Assembly: GCA_015065085.1 (NCBI GenBank)
Contig: SVQW01000013.1
Span: forward strand, 1 to 64,000
Reading direction: 5' to 3'
DNA: 64,000 bases
Source of the DNA: Oscillospiraceae bacterium
Lineage (GTDB): Bacteria > Bacillota > Clostridia > Oscillospirales > SIG627
A model generated the notes under the pieces. The model ran no database searches, had not been told where the DNA came from, and saw nothing but the letters and a program-made list of their open reading frames with translations. Both the position numbers and the translations under genes were made by a program. Of the stretch, positions 9,016 to 18,021 are shown piece after piece (the first letter of the stretch is position 1; each line of letters opens with the position of its first letter).

Positions 9016-9903
9016 TTATGCTCTTGTTACAAGCACCTCAAAATCGCCCTCAAGAATAAATTCACCACATCCTTTGGGTGCGAGAATGCTTGAATATTTT
9101 TCAATGCTGTGAGTATATTCACCGTATTTTATTTTTCCGATGCCATCCAGTACAAGTATATGTGTCATTTCCCTGCCGTCAAAGCCGGCAGCACCCTTTA
9201 AGCTGTGCTTTTCGGTAGTAAAGAAGTCACACTTTGCAATAACCGGGGCAGTGCACTCGTATGTACTCACCGCATTCGGCTTGGTGCAGGCAAGAGCGTC
9301 CTCAATGTGAAGCTGACGCTTGTTTCCGTCCTTATCCACACGGTCGTAATCATACAGACGGTAGGTAGTATCGGAATTCTGCTGAATTTCAGCGATAAGT
9401 ATACCGGCACCGATAGCGTGCACCATTCCTGCGGGAATAAAATAGCACTCCCCTGCCTTTACGTCCACATAGTTAAGAACATCAGCCGTCTTGCCGTCCT
9501 TTACCGCTTTGGCAAGCGCCTCGCTGTCCGCACCTTTTTTCAGTCCGTAAACAAGCTGAGCACCCGGCTGCGCTTCAACAATATACCACATTTCGGTCTT
9601 TCCGTAAGGCTCGCCTTTTTTATGTGCGTATTCATCATCGGGATGAACCTGCACAGAAAGAGGTGTATTGGCATCGATAAGCTTTATGAGCAGAGGAAAA
9701 TTTTCCGATGCGTCGCGGTATTCCTCTATTTCGCCCAGCGTTTTTCCCGCATAAGGCTCATTCACCGCCTGAGAGTTGTCGTTGGGACGCACGGAAAGCA
9801 TCCATGCCTCCGACACGGAATAATCCACTCCGTAATATTCGGAGAGCTTTTTACCCGCCCACACAGCAGTTTTGAAAATGGGTTTTGTTACAATAGGAAA
9901 CAT
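9016..9903 (-). CDS. manA: mannose-6-phosphate isomerase
   Basis: 295 residues, the short Firmicutes type I form. It interconverts mannose 6-phosphate and fructose 6-phosphate. The zinc-site motif SVQVHPDDEYA places Gln85 and His87, with Glu104 in GKTEMWYI and a later histidine in IPAGMVHAIGAG. It is expressed alone, divergent from the M23-like gene. Confidence 0.93.
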   Translation of the reverse strand: MFPIVTKPIFKTAVWAGKKLSEYYGVDYSVSEAWMLSVRPNDNSQAVNEPYAGKTLGEIEEYRDASENFPLLIKLIDANTPLSVQVHPDDEYAHKKGEPYGKTEMWYIVEAQPGAQLVYGLKKGADSEALAKAVKDGKTADVLNYVDVKAGECYFIPAGMVHAIGAGILIAEIQQNSDTTYRLYDYDRVDKDGNKRQLHIEDALACTKPNAVSTYECTAPVIAKCDFFTTEKHSLKGAAGFDGREMTHILVLDGIGKIKYGEYTHSIEKYSSILAPKGCGEFILEGDFEVLVTRA

Positions 9904-9930
9904 ATTTTCATCATCCTTTACAAATTTGAC

Positions 9931-9959
9931 TTGAATTTTGGCGTATAATGTATTATAAT
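9931..9959 (+). promoter_or_regulatory. promoter of the M23-like/FAH unit
   Basis: TTGAAT (9931-9936), 17-bp spacer, TATAAT (9954-9959). Confidence 0.65.
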
Positions 9960-9991
9960 ATCAAATAAATATTATTTTTAAGGAAATTATT

Positions 9992-11617
9992 ATGGCTCTG
10001 AAACATAAAAACAAAACTAAAAAGAAGCTTACCATTGCCGCCATAGCCTCGGTCATACTTATTCCGATGCTGGTGCTTTTGTTTGTTATAATTAATTTTC
10101 ATCCCGGAAAAATCAGTGCGGACAATATTGTTGCCATCACGGTAACCTCTCCGGAAAACAAGAACTTTACATATTACGATATTGAATCCTTCAAACTGTA
10201 CGCGGACATTTTTGAAAAATCGGCAGTTATTGAAACACCTGCACACGAAATGTCCAGCTACAAGGTGTTCAGACTGGATATAGACCGCAAAAGCGATGAT
10301 ATATCCTGTGAAATACTTCTGACCGATTCACCCGATGATTGTCTCTTGCGCATTGCAACACAAAAGCAGACGGTTTACAAAAATATTCTGCCCGAATATG
10401 CCTCAATTCTCCTGACAGACGAAAACTATTCCACGGCATACACATACTATATGCCGCCAACAGCCGAAATTACGGTATCGGGCAAAACAGAAAACATCGC
10501 TCCCTTTGAAATGAGCTGGAATTACCGCAAATGCGACGGCAATTTCCGTTCATCGGATGTAATGCACTTCACTTCCGCAAAAATACCGCTTTACGATTAT
10601 TCGCCCGACGGCAGTACAGTAGAAATTGAGTTTGAGCTTGTTCCGGATGCAGTGTCGGTGCAGATATTTGACGGTGCCGACTCGGTTTACAGCGGAAAAT
10701 ACGGCTCGGAGGAATATAAAAGCTTCACCTACAACAGAAAAACCAAACTGGAATACATCTTCACTGCCGAATGGTATGAAAGCTCCTCGGCAAGATATCA
10801 CGGAAAAGCAATCTACAAGGCAGATGTGAACTACATTCTTACACCGGTAGGTCTTGCCTCTTCCACAAGGCTTGAAAACGGCGAATTTACCGTACTGAGT
10901 ATATATAACACCGCCCGTGACGAACAGCTTACACTTGAAAACGGAACCGCCGAATTTTACGAAAACGACGGTGTGAAGCTGATGTACTGTTCCGACTCAA
11001 ATAAAGATACGCAACAGCAGATAACACTAACCGTCACCGACCAAAGCGGAAACAAAATAACCCAGTTTGTCCAGACAGAGCCTGTAAAAAGCACTCTCGC
11101 CTTTGAGCTTCACGAAAGTATTCCCGACCAGCTTTATACAGCTGATTACGCCACCCCCTCGCCCTCGCTGAAAAAGGTACTTGAAGCCGTTTCGGTAAGC
11201 GACGGAAAAATGTGGAACGAAAAATTCGAGCAGCCTGTTGAATACACCGATGCGCTCATAAGCTTCGGCACTCCTTTAACAAAAAACGGAGAAAACACAG
11301 GTTATTCCTGCTTCATACTTGCAAAATCCGACACACAGGACGTAAAAAGCATGGGTAACGGCAAAGCAGTGTTTGCGGGTGAACTGGGAGACTACGGTAA
11401 AACAATAATCATCGACCACGGAATAGGTATTTTCACTTTCTATTCAAATCTCGACAGTCTCTGTGTTTCTTCGGGCGATTTCGTCAGCAAATCGGACGTT
11501 ATAGCAAAACTCAACATTCAGTCGGGAGCGGCGTTGCAGTACGGAGTACTTGCAGGCGGACGCTTTGTTGACCCGCAAAAGCTCAATACATGTCTGGAAG
11601 CCGCAGGTTTAGTGTAA
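9992..11617 (+). CDS. membrane-anchored protein with degenerate M23 peptidase-like domain
   Basis: 541 residues. A basic N-terminus and one membrane segment (about 12-35) precede a long extracytoplasmic part. Residues about 400-535 follow the LytM/M23 beta-fold pattern (GTPL, GNGKAVFAGELGDYGKTI, IDHGIGIFTFYSNLD, SSGDFVSKSD, LQYGVLAGGRFVDP). The catalytic signatures are absent: no HxxxD, and LQYGVLA stands where HLHFE is expected. It is therefore likely non-enzymatic, as in SpoIIQ- or EnvC-like scaffold or activator proteins. The middle (about 40-390) is unassigned. It probably shares a transcript with the FAH-family gene 41 bp downstream. Confidence 0.65.
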   Translation: MALKHKNKTKKKLTIAAIASVILIPMLVLLFVIINFHPGKISADNIVAITVTSPENKNFTYYDIESFKLYADIFEKSAVIETPAHEMSSYKVFRLDIDRKSDDISCEILLTDSPDDCLLRIATQKQTVYKNILPEYASILLTDENYSTAYTYYMPPTAEITVSGKTENIAPFEMSWNYRKCDGNFRSSDVMHFTSAKIPLYDYSPDGSTVEIEFELVPDAVSVQIFDGADSVYSGKYGSEEYKSFTYNRKTKLEYIFTAEWYESSSARYHGKAIYKADVNYILTPVGLASSTRLENGEFTVLSIYNTARDEQLTLENGTAEFYENDGVKLMYCSDSNKDTQQQITLTVTDQSGNKITQFVQTEPVKSTLAFELHESIPDQLYTADYATPSPSLKKVLEAVSVSDGKMWNEKFEQPVEYTDALISFGTPLTKNGENTGYSCFILAKSDTQDVKSMGNGKAVFAGELGDYGKTIIIDHGIGIFTFYSNLDSLCVSSGDFVSKSDVIAKLNIQSGAALQYGVLAGGRFVDPQKLNTCLEAAGLV

Positions 11618-11658
11618 ATTATACCACTTTTTCAAAATATTTTCAAGAGGTAATGTAA

Positions 11659-12414
11659 ATGAAAATCGCACGATATACATATAATGGTGAGACACATACC
11701 GGTATTATACGAGACGGCATGATATACCGTCTGACGGGAGACATATACAGCGATGATTTTTCTGCTGTTTCCGACGGCATACCGATGGACTGCGTTAAGC
11801 TTGAAATTCCCAGTGTACCTACAAAAATAGTAGCCGTGGGCAAAAATTACAGCGAGCACATAAAGGAAATGGGCGGTCCCGTACCCGAAACGCCCATACT
11901 TTTCATAAAACCCTCCTCAAGTCTGACGGCTCATGAGGGTGATATTGTTTTTCCCGAAGCCTCCCAAAGAGTTGACCATGAGGCGGAGCTTTGCTTTATA
12001 GTCAAAAAGACGGCAAAAAAAGTAAAAAAAGAGAACTGGAAGGAGTACATACTGGGTTACTCCTGCCTTAACGACGTCACCGCCCGCGACATTCAGAAAA
12101 AGGACGGGCAGTGGACACGCGCAAAGGGATATGACACCTTTGCACCCTTCGGCCCCTGGATGGAAACCGAAATCGACCCCAACAATGTTACCGTCACCGC
12201 AAGAGTAAACGGCGAGGTGCGTCAGTGCGCTTCCACAAGTCTTTTCCTTTACAACATAGGTGAGCTTTTGGAATTTATCACTGACGGCATGACGCTTTTT
12301 GCGGGCGATGTTGTTACAACAGGTACTCCCTCGGGCATATCTGCCATGCAAAAGGGTGATGTGGTAGAGGTAGAGGTAGAGGGTATAGGAATTCTCAGAA
12401 ACTACTGCAAATAA
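11659..12414 (+). CDS. fumarylacetoacetate hydrolase family protein
   Basis: 251 residues. The FAH fold signature is clear: AVGKNYSEHIKEMG, FIKPSSSL, then the metal-binding VDHEAELCFIV (Glu108 and Glu110) and the C-terminal TTGTPSGI. Members cleave or decarboxylate beta-diketo and related acids; the substrate here cannot be told. A close AGAGG precedes the ATG. No other catabolic genes of an aromatic pathway are nearby, so a general role (for example oxaloacetate or acylpyruvate handling) is possible. Confidence 0.88.
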   Translation: MKIARYTYNGETHTGIIRDGMIYRLTGDIYSDDFSAVSDGIPMDCVKLEIPSVPTKIVAVGKNYSEHIKEMGGPVPETPILFIKPSSSLTAHEGDIVFPEASQRVDHEAELCFIVKKTAKKVKKENWKEYILGYSCLNDVTARDIQKKDGQWTRAKGYDTFAPFGPWMETEIDPNNVTVTARVNGEVRQCASTSLFLYNIGELLEFITDGMTLFAGDVVTTGTPSGISAMQKGDVVEVEVEGIGILRNYCK

Positions 12415-12432
12415 TTCTTTACGGCTTTAACA

Positions 12433-12466
12433 AAAACTGCAAGACTCAAATGAGTCTTGCAGTTTT
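12433..12466. terminator. bidirectional terminator
   Basis: A 14-bp stem AAAACTGCAAGACT/AGTCTTGCAGTTTT with a CAAATG loop and flanking A and T runs, between the convergent FAH-family gene and coaD. Confidence 0.88.
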
Positions 12467-12469
12467 TTA

Positions 12470-12943
12470 TTATCCGTTTTGCATTGCATCAAGCACCGGT
12501 GAGGGTACAAAGCCTGAAACATCCTTGTGATAGTAGTAGAGCTCTTTAACCATCGAGGATGACACCGCAACATTTTCGGCACGGAAGTATACATATTCAA
12601 GTGCGGGATTTATCAGTTTGTTAATTTCCGCAATGTTTTCCTCGTAGTTGTAGTCAAGATTGTTTCTCAATCCGCGTATCATGTAATCGATTTTATTAAA
12701 TCGGGTATATTCGGCAACAAGACCGTCATGAACAATAACCTTGCAGTTGGTTATGTTTCTGTCTGAAAGCGTCTTTTCAATAGCGGTTTTCATTTTTTCA
12801 CTGCTGTACGCCCTTTTTTTATTGGCGTTTGTTCCGATAAGTATATGAACCTCGTCAAACAGCTTTGCTCCCTTGAGAACAATATCCAGATGTCCGTTGG
12901 TAAACGGGTCAAAGGAGCCGGGATATATGGCAATATTACTCAT
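12470..12943 (-). CDS. coaD: phosphopantetheine adenylyltransferase
   Basis: About 157 residues. It makes dephospho-CoA from ATP and 4'-phosphopantetheine. The nucleotidyltransferase motif is IYPGSFDPFTNGHLD at the N-terminus (TNGH in the T/HxGH position), and SSSMVKEL lies in the C-terminal third. I prefer the ATG at 12943 with AAAGGG 8 nt upstream; an in-frame GTG at 12952 would sit on that site. It lies 13 nt after cinA and is co-transcribed with it. Confidence 0.93.
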   Translation of the reverse strand: MSNIAIYPGSFDPFTNGHLDIVLKGAKLFDEVHILIGTNANKKRAYSSEKMKTAIEKTLSDRNITNCKVIVHDGLVAEYTRFNKIDYMIRGLRNNLDYNYEENIAEINKLINPALEYVYFRAENVAVSSSMVKELYYYHKDVSGFVPSPVLDAMQNG

Positions 12944-12956
12944 ATAATTCACCCTT

Positions 12957-14213
12957 TCATTTTAAAAGCTCCAGCGCCATTGCGATGGCATTGGAAGCGG
13001 CAAGATGTCGGATATATTCCCTTTCATCACCCGTGCCTCTGCCAAGTTCAAAACGGCGCACGATCTCTTTATTTTTTGTAACGGCGGCTATATAAACGGT
13101 TCCCACGGGCTTGTCGGGTGTTGCGCCTCCCGGTCCCGCAATACCTGTTGTGGAAACGGCAATATCCGCATCCGCAAGCTTTAACACACCTTTGGCCATT
13201 TGCAGTGCAACCTGCTCGGACACAGCTCCGTATTTATCAAGGTCGCTTTCATTTACTCCCAAAACCTTATGCTTTATGGCGTTGGCATAGGAGCATATTC
13301 CGCAATCAAACACAGCTGATGAGCCCGAAATCTCGGTAATGCGCTTGGAAATAAGTCCGCCGGTACAGCTTTCGGCAGTAGCTATCTTCATTCCCTTTTG
13401 GGTCAGCTTTTCAACCAGAACCTCCTGCAGACTGTCCACATCCATGCCGTATATATTATCGCCCAGTGTGTCATATATTTCTTTTATCATGGGCTTCATA
13501 ATTTCTTCGGCAGCAAGAGGGGTTTGGGCACGCGCCGTAACTCTCAGAAGTACCTCTCCGTCCTTTGCGTAAGGGGCAAGGGTGGGATTTGTGCTTTTGG
13601 TCATAAGCTCATAAAGCATATCCTCTATTCTCGACTCGCCCACACCGAAAACACGGATGCTGTGTGACATTATAGCCGCGTCCTCAAACATGGGCTCGGA
13701 CATAAGATAAGGAATGACCTGATTTTCAAACATGGGCTCCAGCTCTCTGGGAGGACCGGGAAGCATTATTATATATTTTCCGTTATTTTCAACGCATATT
13801 CCGGGAGCGGTACCGTTGTCGTTCTGAAAAACCACAGCACCCTCGGGCACCACTGCCTGCTTGACGTTATTGTCCGTCATGACACGTCCGCGCTTTTTAA
13901 AAAACGCTTTCATGCGCTCCAGTGCCTCTTCGTCCGTTACGGTGTCACAGCCCAGAAAATCGCACACAGTCTCTTTTGTCATATCATCATAGGTGGGGCC
14001 CAGACCGCCGGAGGTTATTATAATTTCCGCACGGCTGTAAGCTTGCTCCAAAAGCTCTCTGAAGCGCTGATGGTTGTCACCCACAACACTGCGGTGATAC
14101 TGTGAAATTCCTATTTGCGCCAGCCTTTGTGAAATAAAGGGTGCGTTTGTATTTACAATGTCGCCCAGCAAAAGCTCTGTACCGACACAAATTATTTCCG
14201 CTGTAAGATTCAT
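12957..14213 (-). CDS. cinA: CinA-like protein with NMN amidohydrolase domain
   Basis: 418 residues, full length. The N-terminal half is a MoCF-like domain (ICVGTELLLGDIVNTN, ITSGGLGPTYDDMTKE), and the C-terminal half is the PncC-type nicotinamide-nucleotide amidase domain (ATAESCTGGLISKRIT, GIAGPGGATPDKPVGTVYI). It acts in pyridine nucleotide salvage; the competence link is historical. TAAGGAG precedes the ATG. It starts the cinA-coaD unit. Confidence 0.93.
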   Translation of the reverse strand: MNLTAEIICVGTELLLGDIVNTNAPFISQRLAQIGISQYHRSVVGDNHQRFRELLEQAYSRAEIIITSGGLGPTYDDMTKETVCDFLGCDTVTDEEALERMKAFFKKRGRVMTDNNVKQAVVPEGAVVFQNDNGTAPGICVENNGKYIIMLPGPPRELEPMFENQVIPYLMSEPMFEDAAIMSHSIRVFGVGESRIEDMLYELMTKSTNPTLAPYAKDGEVLLRVTARAQTPLAAEEIMKPMIKEIYDTLGDNIYGMDVDSLQEVLVEKLTQKGMKIATAESCTGGLISKRITEISGSSAVFDCGICSYANAIKHKVLGVNESDLDKYGAVSEQVALQMAKGVLKLADADIAVSTTGIAGPGGATPDKPVGTVYIAAVTKNKEIVRRFELGRGTGDEREYIRHLAASNAIAMALELLK

Positions 14214-14304
14214 GGTATCATCTCCTTAGATGTTTCCGTACCGGGTACGGTGCGGGAAAGTTCAAATCAAATTCCCGGTAATAACGTAATATATGTTCAG
14301 CGTT

Positions 14305-14333
14305 ATTATAGCATAAAAATCCCAATAATGCAA
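14305..14333 (-). promoter_or_regulatory. cinA-coaD promoter
   Basis: Minus strand TTGCAT (14333-14328), 17-bp spacer, TATAAT (14310-14305). A CCGTACC/GGTACGG hairpin lies in the leader near 14243-14257. Confidence 0.75.
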
Positions 14334-14351
14334 TAATATTTCCGTATTTTA

Positions 14352-14380
14352 TTGCATTGCGGCTGTTTTGGGTGTATAAT
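14352..14380 (+). promoter_or_regulatory. promoter of the anSME-like gene
   Basis: TTGCAT (14352-14357), 17-bp spacer, TATAAT (14375-14380). It stands back to back with the cinA promoter; the two -35 boxes are 18 bp apart. Confidence 0.75.
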
Positions 14381-14410
14381 ATACCTGATTATAAAATGTG
14401 AGGTGATACA

Positions 14411-15502
14411 GTGCCCGATGCCTCTTTTCTCATAAAACCAGCATCTTCTCTTTGCAACATGAAATGCAAATACTGTTTTTACACCGACGAGGCGGATAAC
14501 CGTACCGTGCGTTCACACGGCATAATGGATGAAAAATGCACCCGTCAGCTGGTAAAACGTGCCTATGAATACGCCGAGGGCAGCTGCAGCTTTGTTTTTC
14601 AGGGCGGTGAGCCTACTCTGGCAGGAATTAAATACTTTGAAAGCTTTGTATCGCTTTGCAGGGAATTCAACACAAAAAATGTAAAAACGTCCTTTTCGTT
14701 GCAGACCAACGGATATGACATCACTACGGAAATGGCGCGTTTCTTTCACGACAACGGTTTTCTTATCGGTCTGTCGTTGGACGGATATGACGAAATACAC
14801 AATTTCATGCGGTGCGACAGCTACAAAAGGGTAATGGATACCGCAAGAATGTTTGATAAAGCAGGTGTTGAGTACAATATACTTTCGGTAGTCAACAACT
14901 ATTCTGCCCGCCACGGAGCTAAAATATATAACTTTTTCAAGAAAAACGGATTTAAGTATCTTCAATTCATCGCACAGGTGGACCCTTTTTCGAATACATA
15001 TGATTTTTCACTCACACCCAAAAGGTATGCGGTATTTCTGAAAACCGTTTTTGATTTGTACTATTCGGATTTTATGTCCGGAAACTACATAAGCATACGG
15101 AATTTTGACAATTACGTGCGGATTATGGCAGGTATACCGGCAGAATGTTGCGGTATGATGGGCAGATGCAGCTGTAATTTCACGGTGGAAAGCGACGGAA
15201 GTGTTTACCCCTGCGACTTTTACGCATTGGACGAATGGAAACTCGGAAATATATTTGACTGTTCGTTTGAGCAAATGAAAAATTCCGACACTTCACAACG
15301 TTTTGTGCAAAGTTCATTGTACATTAATGAAAAATGCCGTGAGTGCAGACATTTTAATATATGTATGGGGGGATGCCGACGTCTTCGTGAGCCTTTTTAT
15401 GACGGCAAACCCTCGCTTAACAGGTTTTGCAAAAGCTATGAGGAATTCTTTGATTATTCCCGTGACAGGCTGAAAGAGATGGCAAAAATTTGTTTTAAAT
15501 AA
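14411..15502 (+). CDS. anaerobic sulfatase-maturase-like radical SAM/SPASM enzyme
   Basis: 363 residues. The radical SAM motif is at Cys15, Cys19 and Cys22 (SLCNMKCKYCFY), with FQGGEPTLAG after it. The C-terminal SPASM region has the cysteine pattern for two auxiliary clusters (CCGMMGRCSC, SVYPCDFYAL, CRECRHFNICMGGC, FCKSYEEFF). This layout is that of anSME, which turns a Cys or Ser of sulfatases into formylglycine. No sulfatase is in the window, so the partner must be elsewhere or the target differs. Start is GTG at 14411 behind GAGGTGAT. It precedes the GH106-like gene, which has its own promoter. Confidence 0.82.
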   Translation: MPDASFLIKPASSLCNMKCKYCFYTDEADNRTVRSHGIMDEKCTRQLVKRAYEYAEGSCSFVFQGGEPTLAGIKYFESFVSLCREFNTKNVKTSFSLQTNGYDITTEMARFFHDNGFLIGLSLDGYDEIHNFMRCDSYKRVMDTARMFDKAGVEYNILSVVNNYSARHGAKIYNFFKKNGFKYLQFIAQVDPFSNTYDFSLTPKRYAVFLKTVFDLYYSDFMSGNYISIRNFDNYVRIMAGIPAECCGMMGRCSCNFTVESDGSVYPCDFYALDEWKLGNIFDCSFEQMKNSDTSQRFVQSSLYINEKCRECRHFNICMGGCRRLREPFYDGKPSLNRFCKSYEEFFDYSRDRLKEMAKICFK

Positions 15503-15514
15503 TTTTTAAAACTA

Positions 15515-15543
15515 TTGACTTTAAACCCAAATAAGTGTAGAAT
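15515..15543 (+). promoter_or_regulatory. promoter of the GH106-like/glycosyltransferase/epimerase unit
   Basis: TTGACT (15515-15520), 17-bp spacer, TAGAAT (15538-15543). Confidence 0.7.
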
Positions 15544-15575
15544 GGTTATGTATAAAATCCTTTACAGGAGGCAGT

Positions 15576-17996
15576 ATGAAATATTCTCATTCGGAAATAC
15601 CTCAGCTCAACTGTGTCTTTTCCCCGGAAAAACTTAAAATGCCGGATGTGGATTTTTATCCTGCCTTTGCATGGTCCTGGACAAGTCCCGTGGAAAAGAA
15701 CGAAATAATGCGTCAGCTGGACTATATGTTCGAAAACAACATAAAAACAGTATATATTCTGCCCCAGCCCAAGGATTTCCGTCCGAAAACCAGTCCCACA
15801 AATCTGGAGCCGGATTATCTTACCAAAGAGTATTTTGAAATATACCGCTTTGCTATGGAATACGCGGCAAAATTGGGAATGCAGTTATGGCTGTATGATG
15901 AAGGAGGATGGCCCTCGGGCAGTGCAAACCACCGTGTGGTGGCACAGTGCCCGCGTCTGCGCAATGCGCATCTTGAAAAGCGTACCGCCGCTTCCCCCTA
16001 TGTTGCAGGTGAAAACGCCGTTGCGGCATTCTGCGGCGGAAACAGAATCTCCGAGGGCTTTGCTTCGGAAAGCAAAATAACGGAGTATTTTTATACCTGC
16101 AGTCCATGGGAGCCGGAGCTTCCCAACCTTTGTATGGAGGAAAGTACCTCCGTTTTTATAAATCTGACCCACGAGCAGTACAAAAAATACATGTCCGACA
16201 TGTTTGGCAGACAAATGAAGGTGGCGTTCACCGACGAACCTGCCATAAGCCATGTAGGATGGTTTGAAGGAATCGAAAAGTGCTTTGAAAAAAAGTACGG
16301 ATACAGCCTCATCGACTATCTTCCTTTTTTGCTTGATTTTGATGATGCGCCCGAGGATGCACTCAGGGCACGACAGGATTACAGAGACCTTCTGGGAGAA
16401 AGGTTTTTCCAAAGTTACTTTATGCCCATACGCGACTGGTACAGAAAAAACGGACTTCTTTCCGCAGGTCATCTCGGCGGAGAGGACGAGACGAAAAACT
16501 GCATCAAGCACGGATTTATCAGTGTTCTCAGACAGCTTCGCGGGCTTGATATCCCCGGTATAGACACCATCTGGCGTCAGATATTCCCCGGGAAAGACAA
16601 TCACTTTTTCCCACGATTTGCTTCTTCTGCCGCAAATCAGATAGGCTCCCCTTATGCCGTATCCGAGTCGTTTTCAATTTACAGCCACGGTATTACCTTT
16701 GAACAGATGCGGTATGTAATGAACTATCAGATGGTACGCGGTATAAACCTTATAAACATAATGCTTTTGAATTACGAAAATGACGGTGTGCGGCGTGTAA
16801 AGGGCGGTCCGTCCTTCAACCCTCTGATGCCTCACTGGAAGCATCTGAGCCGCTTCAACATGTACACGGCGCGCATGTCATACCTTATGTGTATAGGAAA
16901 ACCGGTTATCGACTGCGCACTTTATATGCCAATGAACGATTTCTGGGCGGGCGGTGACGGCATGGAGCCTGCATTTGAAAGCTTTGACAGCACAGGGCAC
17001 GAGCTTGAAAAGCATCATATACCTTTTGACTGTATTGATGATGATTTTCTTGAGACCTGTGTTGTAAACGGCGGTTCTCTTTCGACAGGAAGTGCGTGCT
17101 ACACAGCAGTGGTAATACCGACCTGCAAAAGAATGCCGCAAAAATCCGTACATGTTCTTGAAAATTTCAAAAAGAACGGCGGAACGGTAATTTATTCGCA
17201 TGAAATAGATTCATTGTCCCCCATCTGCCATATAAATAACGAGAAAATAATGGTGCACAAAAGAATATCTGACAGTTGTGCACTGTACCTCGTAACCAAT
17301 GAAGACACAAAAAGCCATACTTTTGATATAGAATTCGGCGAAAAGGGAAATATATATATTCTCAATGCTTCCGACGGTAACATTTACAGAGCCGACGGCA
17401 CTGAAAATGTGACGCTTGCTTCCGGCGAAAGCAAGGTTTACATGATTACGGAGGGCGATATTGCCTCAAGCCGGCCGAGCAAAAAAGGTGAAATGCTTGC
17501 TGTAATCGGTAACTTCAAAATGCGTCCGATATACCGTTTTCTCATGGGAACAACCCATTTTGAAGCGGAATATCCCGATACGCCCTTCACCGATTGTACA
17601 CCGGGAAACTGGTGCGACAGGCTGGGGCAAAGCTTTTCGGGAGTTGTGCAGTACCGTATGCATTTTGATCTTGACGAAATCCCCGAAAACGGAGTAATCA
17701 TAGATATGGGCAGTGTCAAGCATTCCTGTGAGGTAAGGCTGAACGGCCACAATTTGGGGATATGCTGTGCCGCTCCGTATGTATTTACAGCCGGCAAAGC
17801 CGTTCTGCACCATCACAATGAAATAGTCGCCGAGGTTGCAAACACCCCGGGAAATGAGTTCCGCGAAAGCCGTATTTATGAAACCGTGCCTGCGAATATC
17901 ATAGGGCCGTATCGCCGCATTGTAGCACAGTTTGAAGGCGACACCATGGAAAGCGGACTTACAACTCATGTAACAGTATATAAAGCACTAACCTAA
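15576..17996 (+). CDS. GH106-like alpha-L-rhamnosidase
   Basis: 806 residues with no signal peptide, so probably intracellular. The N-terminal barrel has the GH106 pattern (AFAWSWTSPV, MFENNIKTVYILPQP, then LWLYDEGGWPSGSA near residue 108). Acidic motifs that could be catalytic follow (TDEPAISH near 218, GHLGGEDETKN near 305, VSESFSIYSHG near 365). The C-terminal 170 residues form a galactose-binding-like beta-sandwich. GH106 enzymes release L-rhamnose from pectin RG-I/II or glycosides; that activity is inferred. AGGAGG precedes the ATG. It heads a three-gene unit. Confidence 0.75.
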   Translation: MKYSHSEIPQLNCVFSPEKLKMPDVDFYPAFAWSWTSPVEKNEIMRQLDYMFENNIKTVYILPQPKDFRPKTSPTNLEPDYLTKEYFEIYRFAMEYAAKLGMQLWLYDEGGWPSGSANHRVVAQCPRLRNAHLEKRTAASPYVAGENAVAAFCGGNRISEGFASESKITEYFYTCSPWEPELPNLCMEESTSVFINLTHEQYKKYMSDMFGRQMKVAFTDEPAISHVGWFEGIEKCFEKKYGYSLIDYLPFLLDFDDAPEDALRARQDYRDLLGERFFQSYFMPIRDWYRKNGLLSAGHLGGEDETKNCIKHGFISVLRQLRGLDIPGIDTIWRQIFPGKDNHFFPRFASSAANQIGSPYAVSESFSIYSHGITFEQMRYVMNYQMVRGINLINIMLLNYENDGVRRVKGGPSFNPLMPHWKHLSRFNMYTARMSYLMCIGKPVIDCALYMPMNDFWAGGDGMEPAFESFDSTGHELEKHHIPFDCIDDDFLETCVVNGGSLSTGSACYTAVVIPTCKRMPQKSVHVLENFKKNGGTVIYSHEIDSLSPICHINNEKIMVHKRISDSCALYLVTNEDTKSHTFDIEFGEKGNIYILNASDGNIYRADGTENVTLASGESKVYMITEGDIASSRPSKKGEMLAVIGNFKMRPIYRFLMGTTHFEAEYPDTPFTDCTPGNWCDRLGQSFSGVVQYRMHFDLDEIPENGVIIDMGSVKHSCEVRLNGHNLGICCAAPYVFTAGKAVLHHHNEIVAEVANTPGNEFRESRIYETVPANIIGPYRRIVAQFEGDTMESGLTTHVTVYKALT

Positions 17997-18021
17997 TCAA
18001 TCCTTACGAAAGGAGCACATA

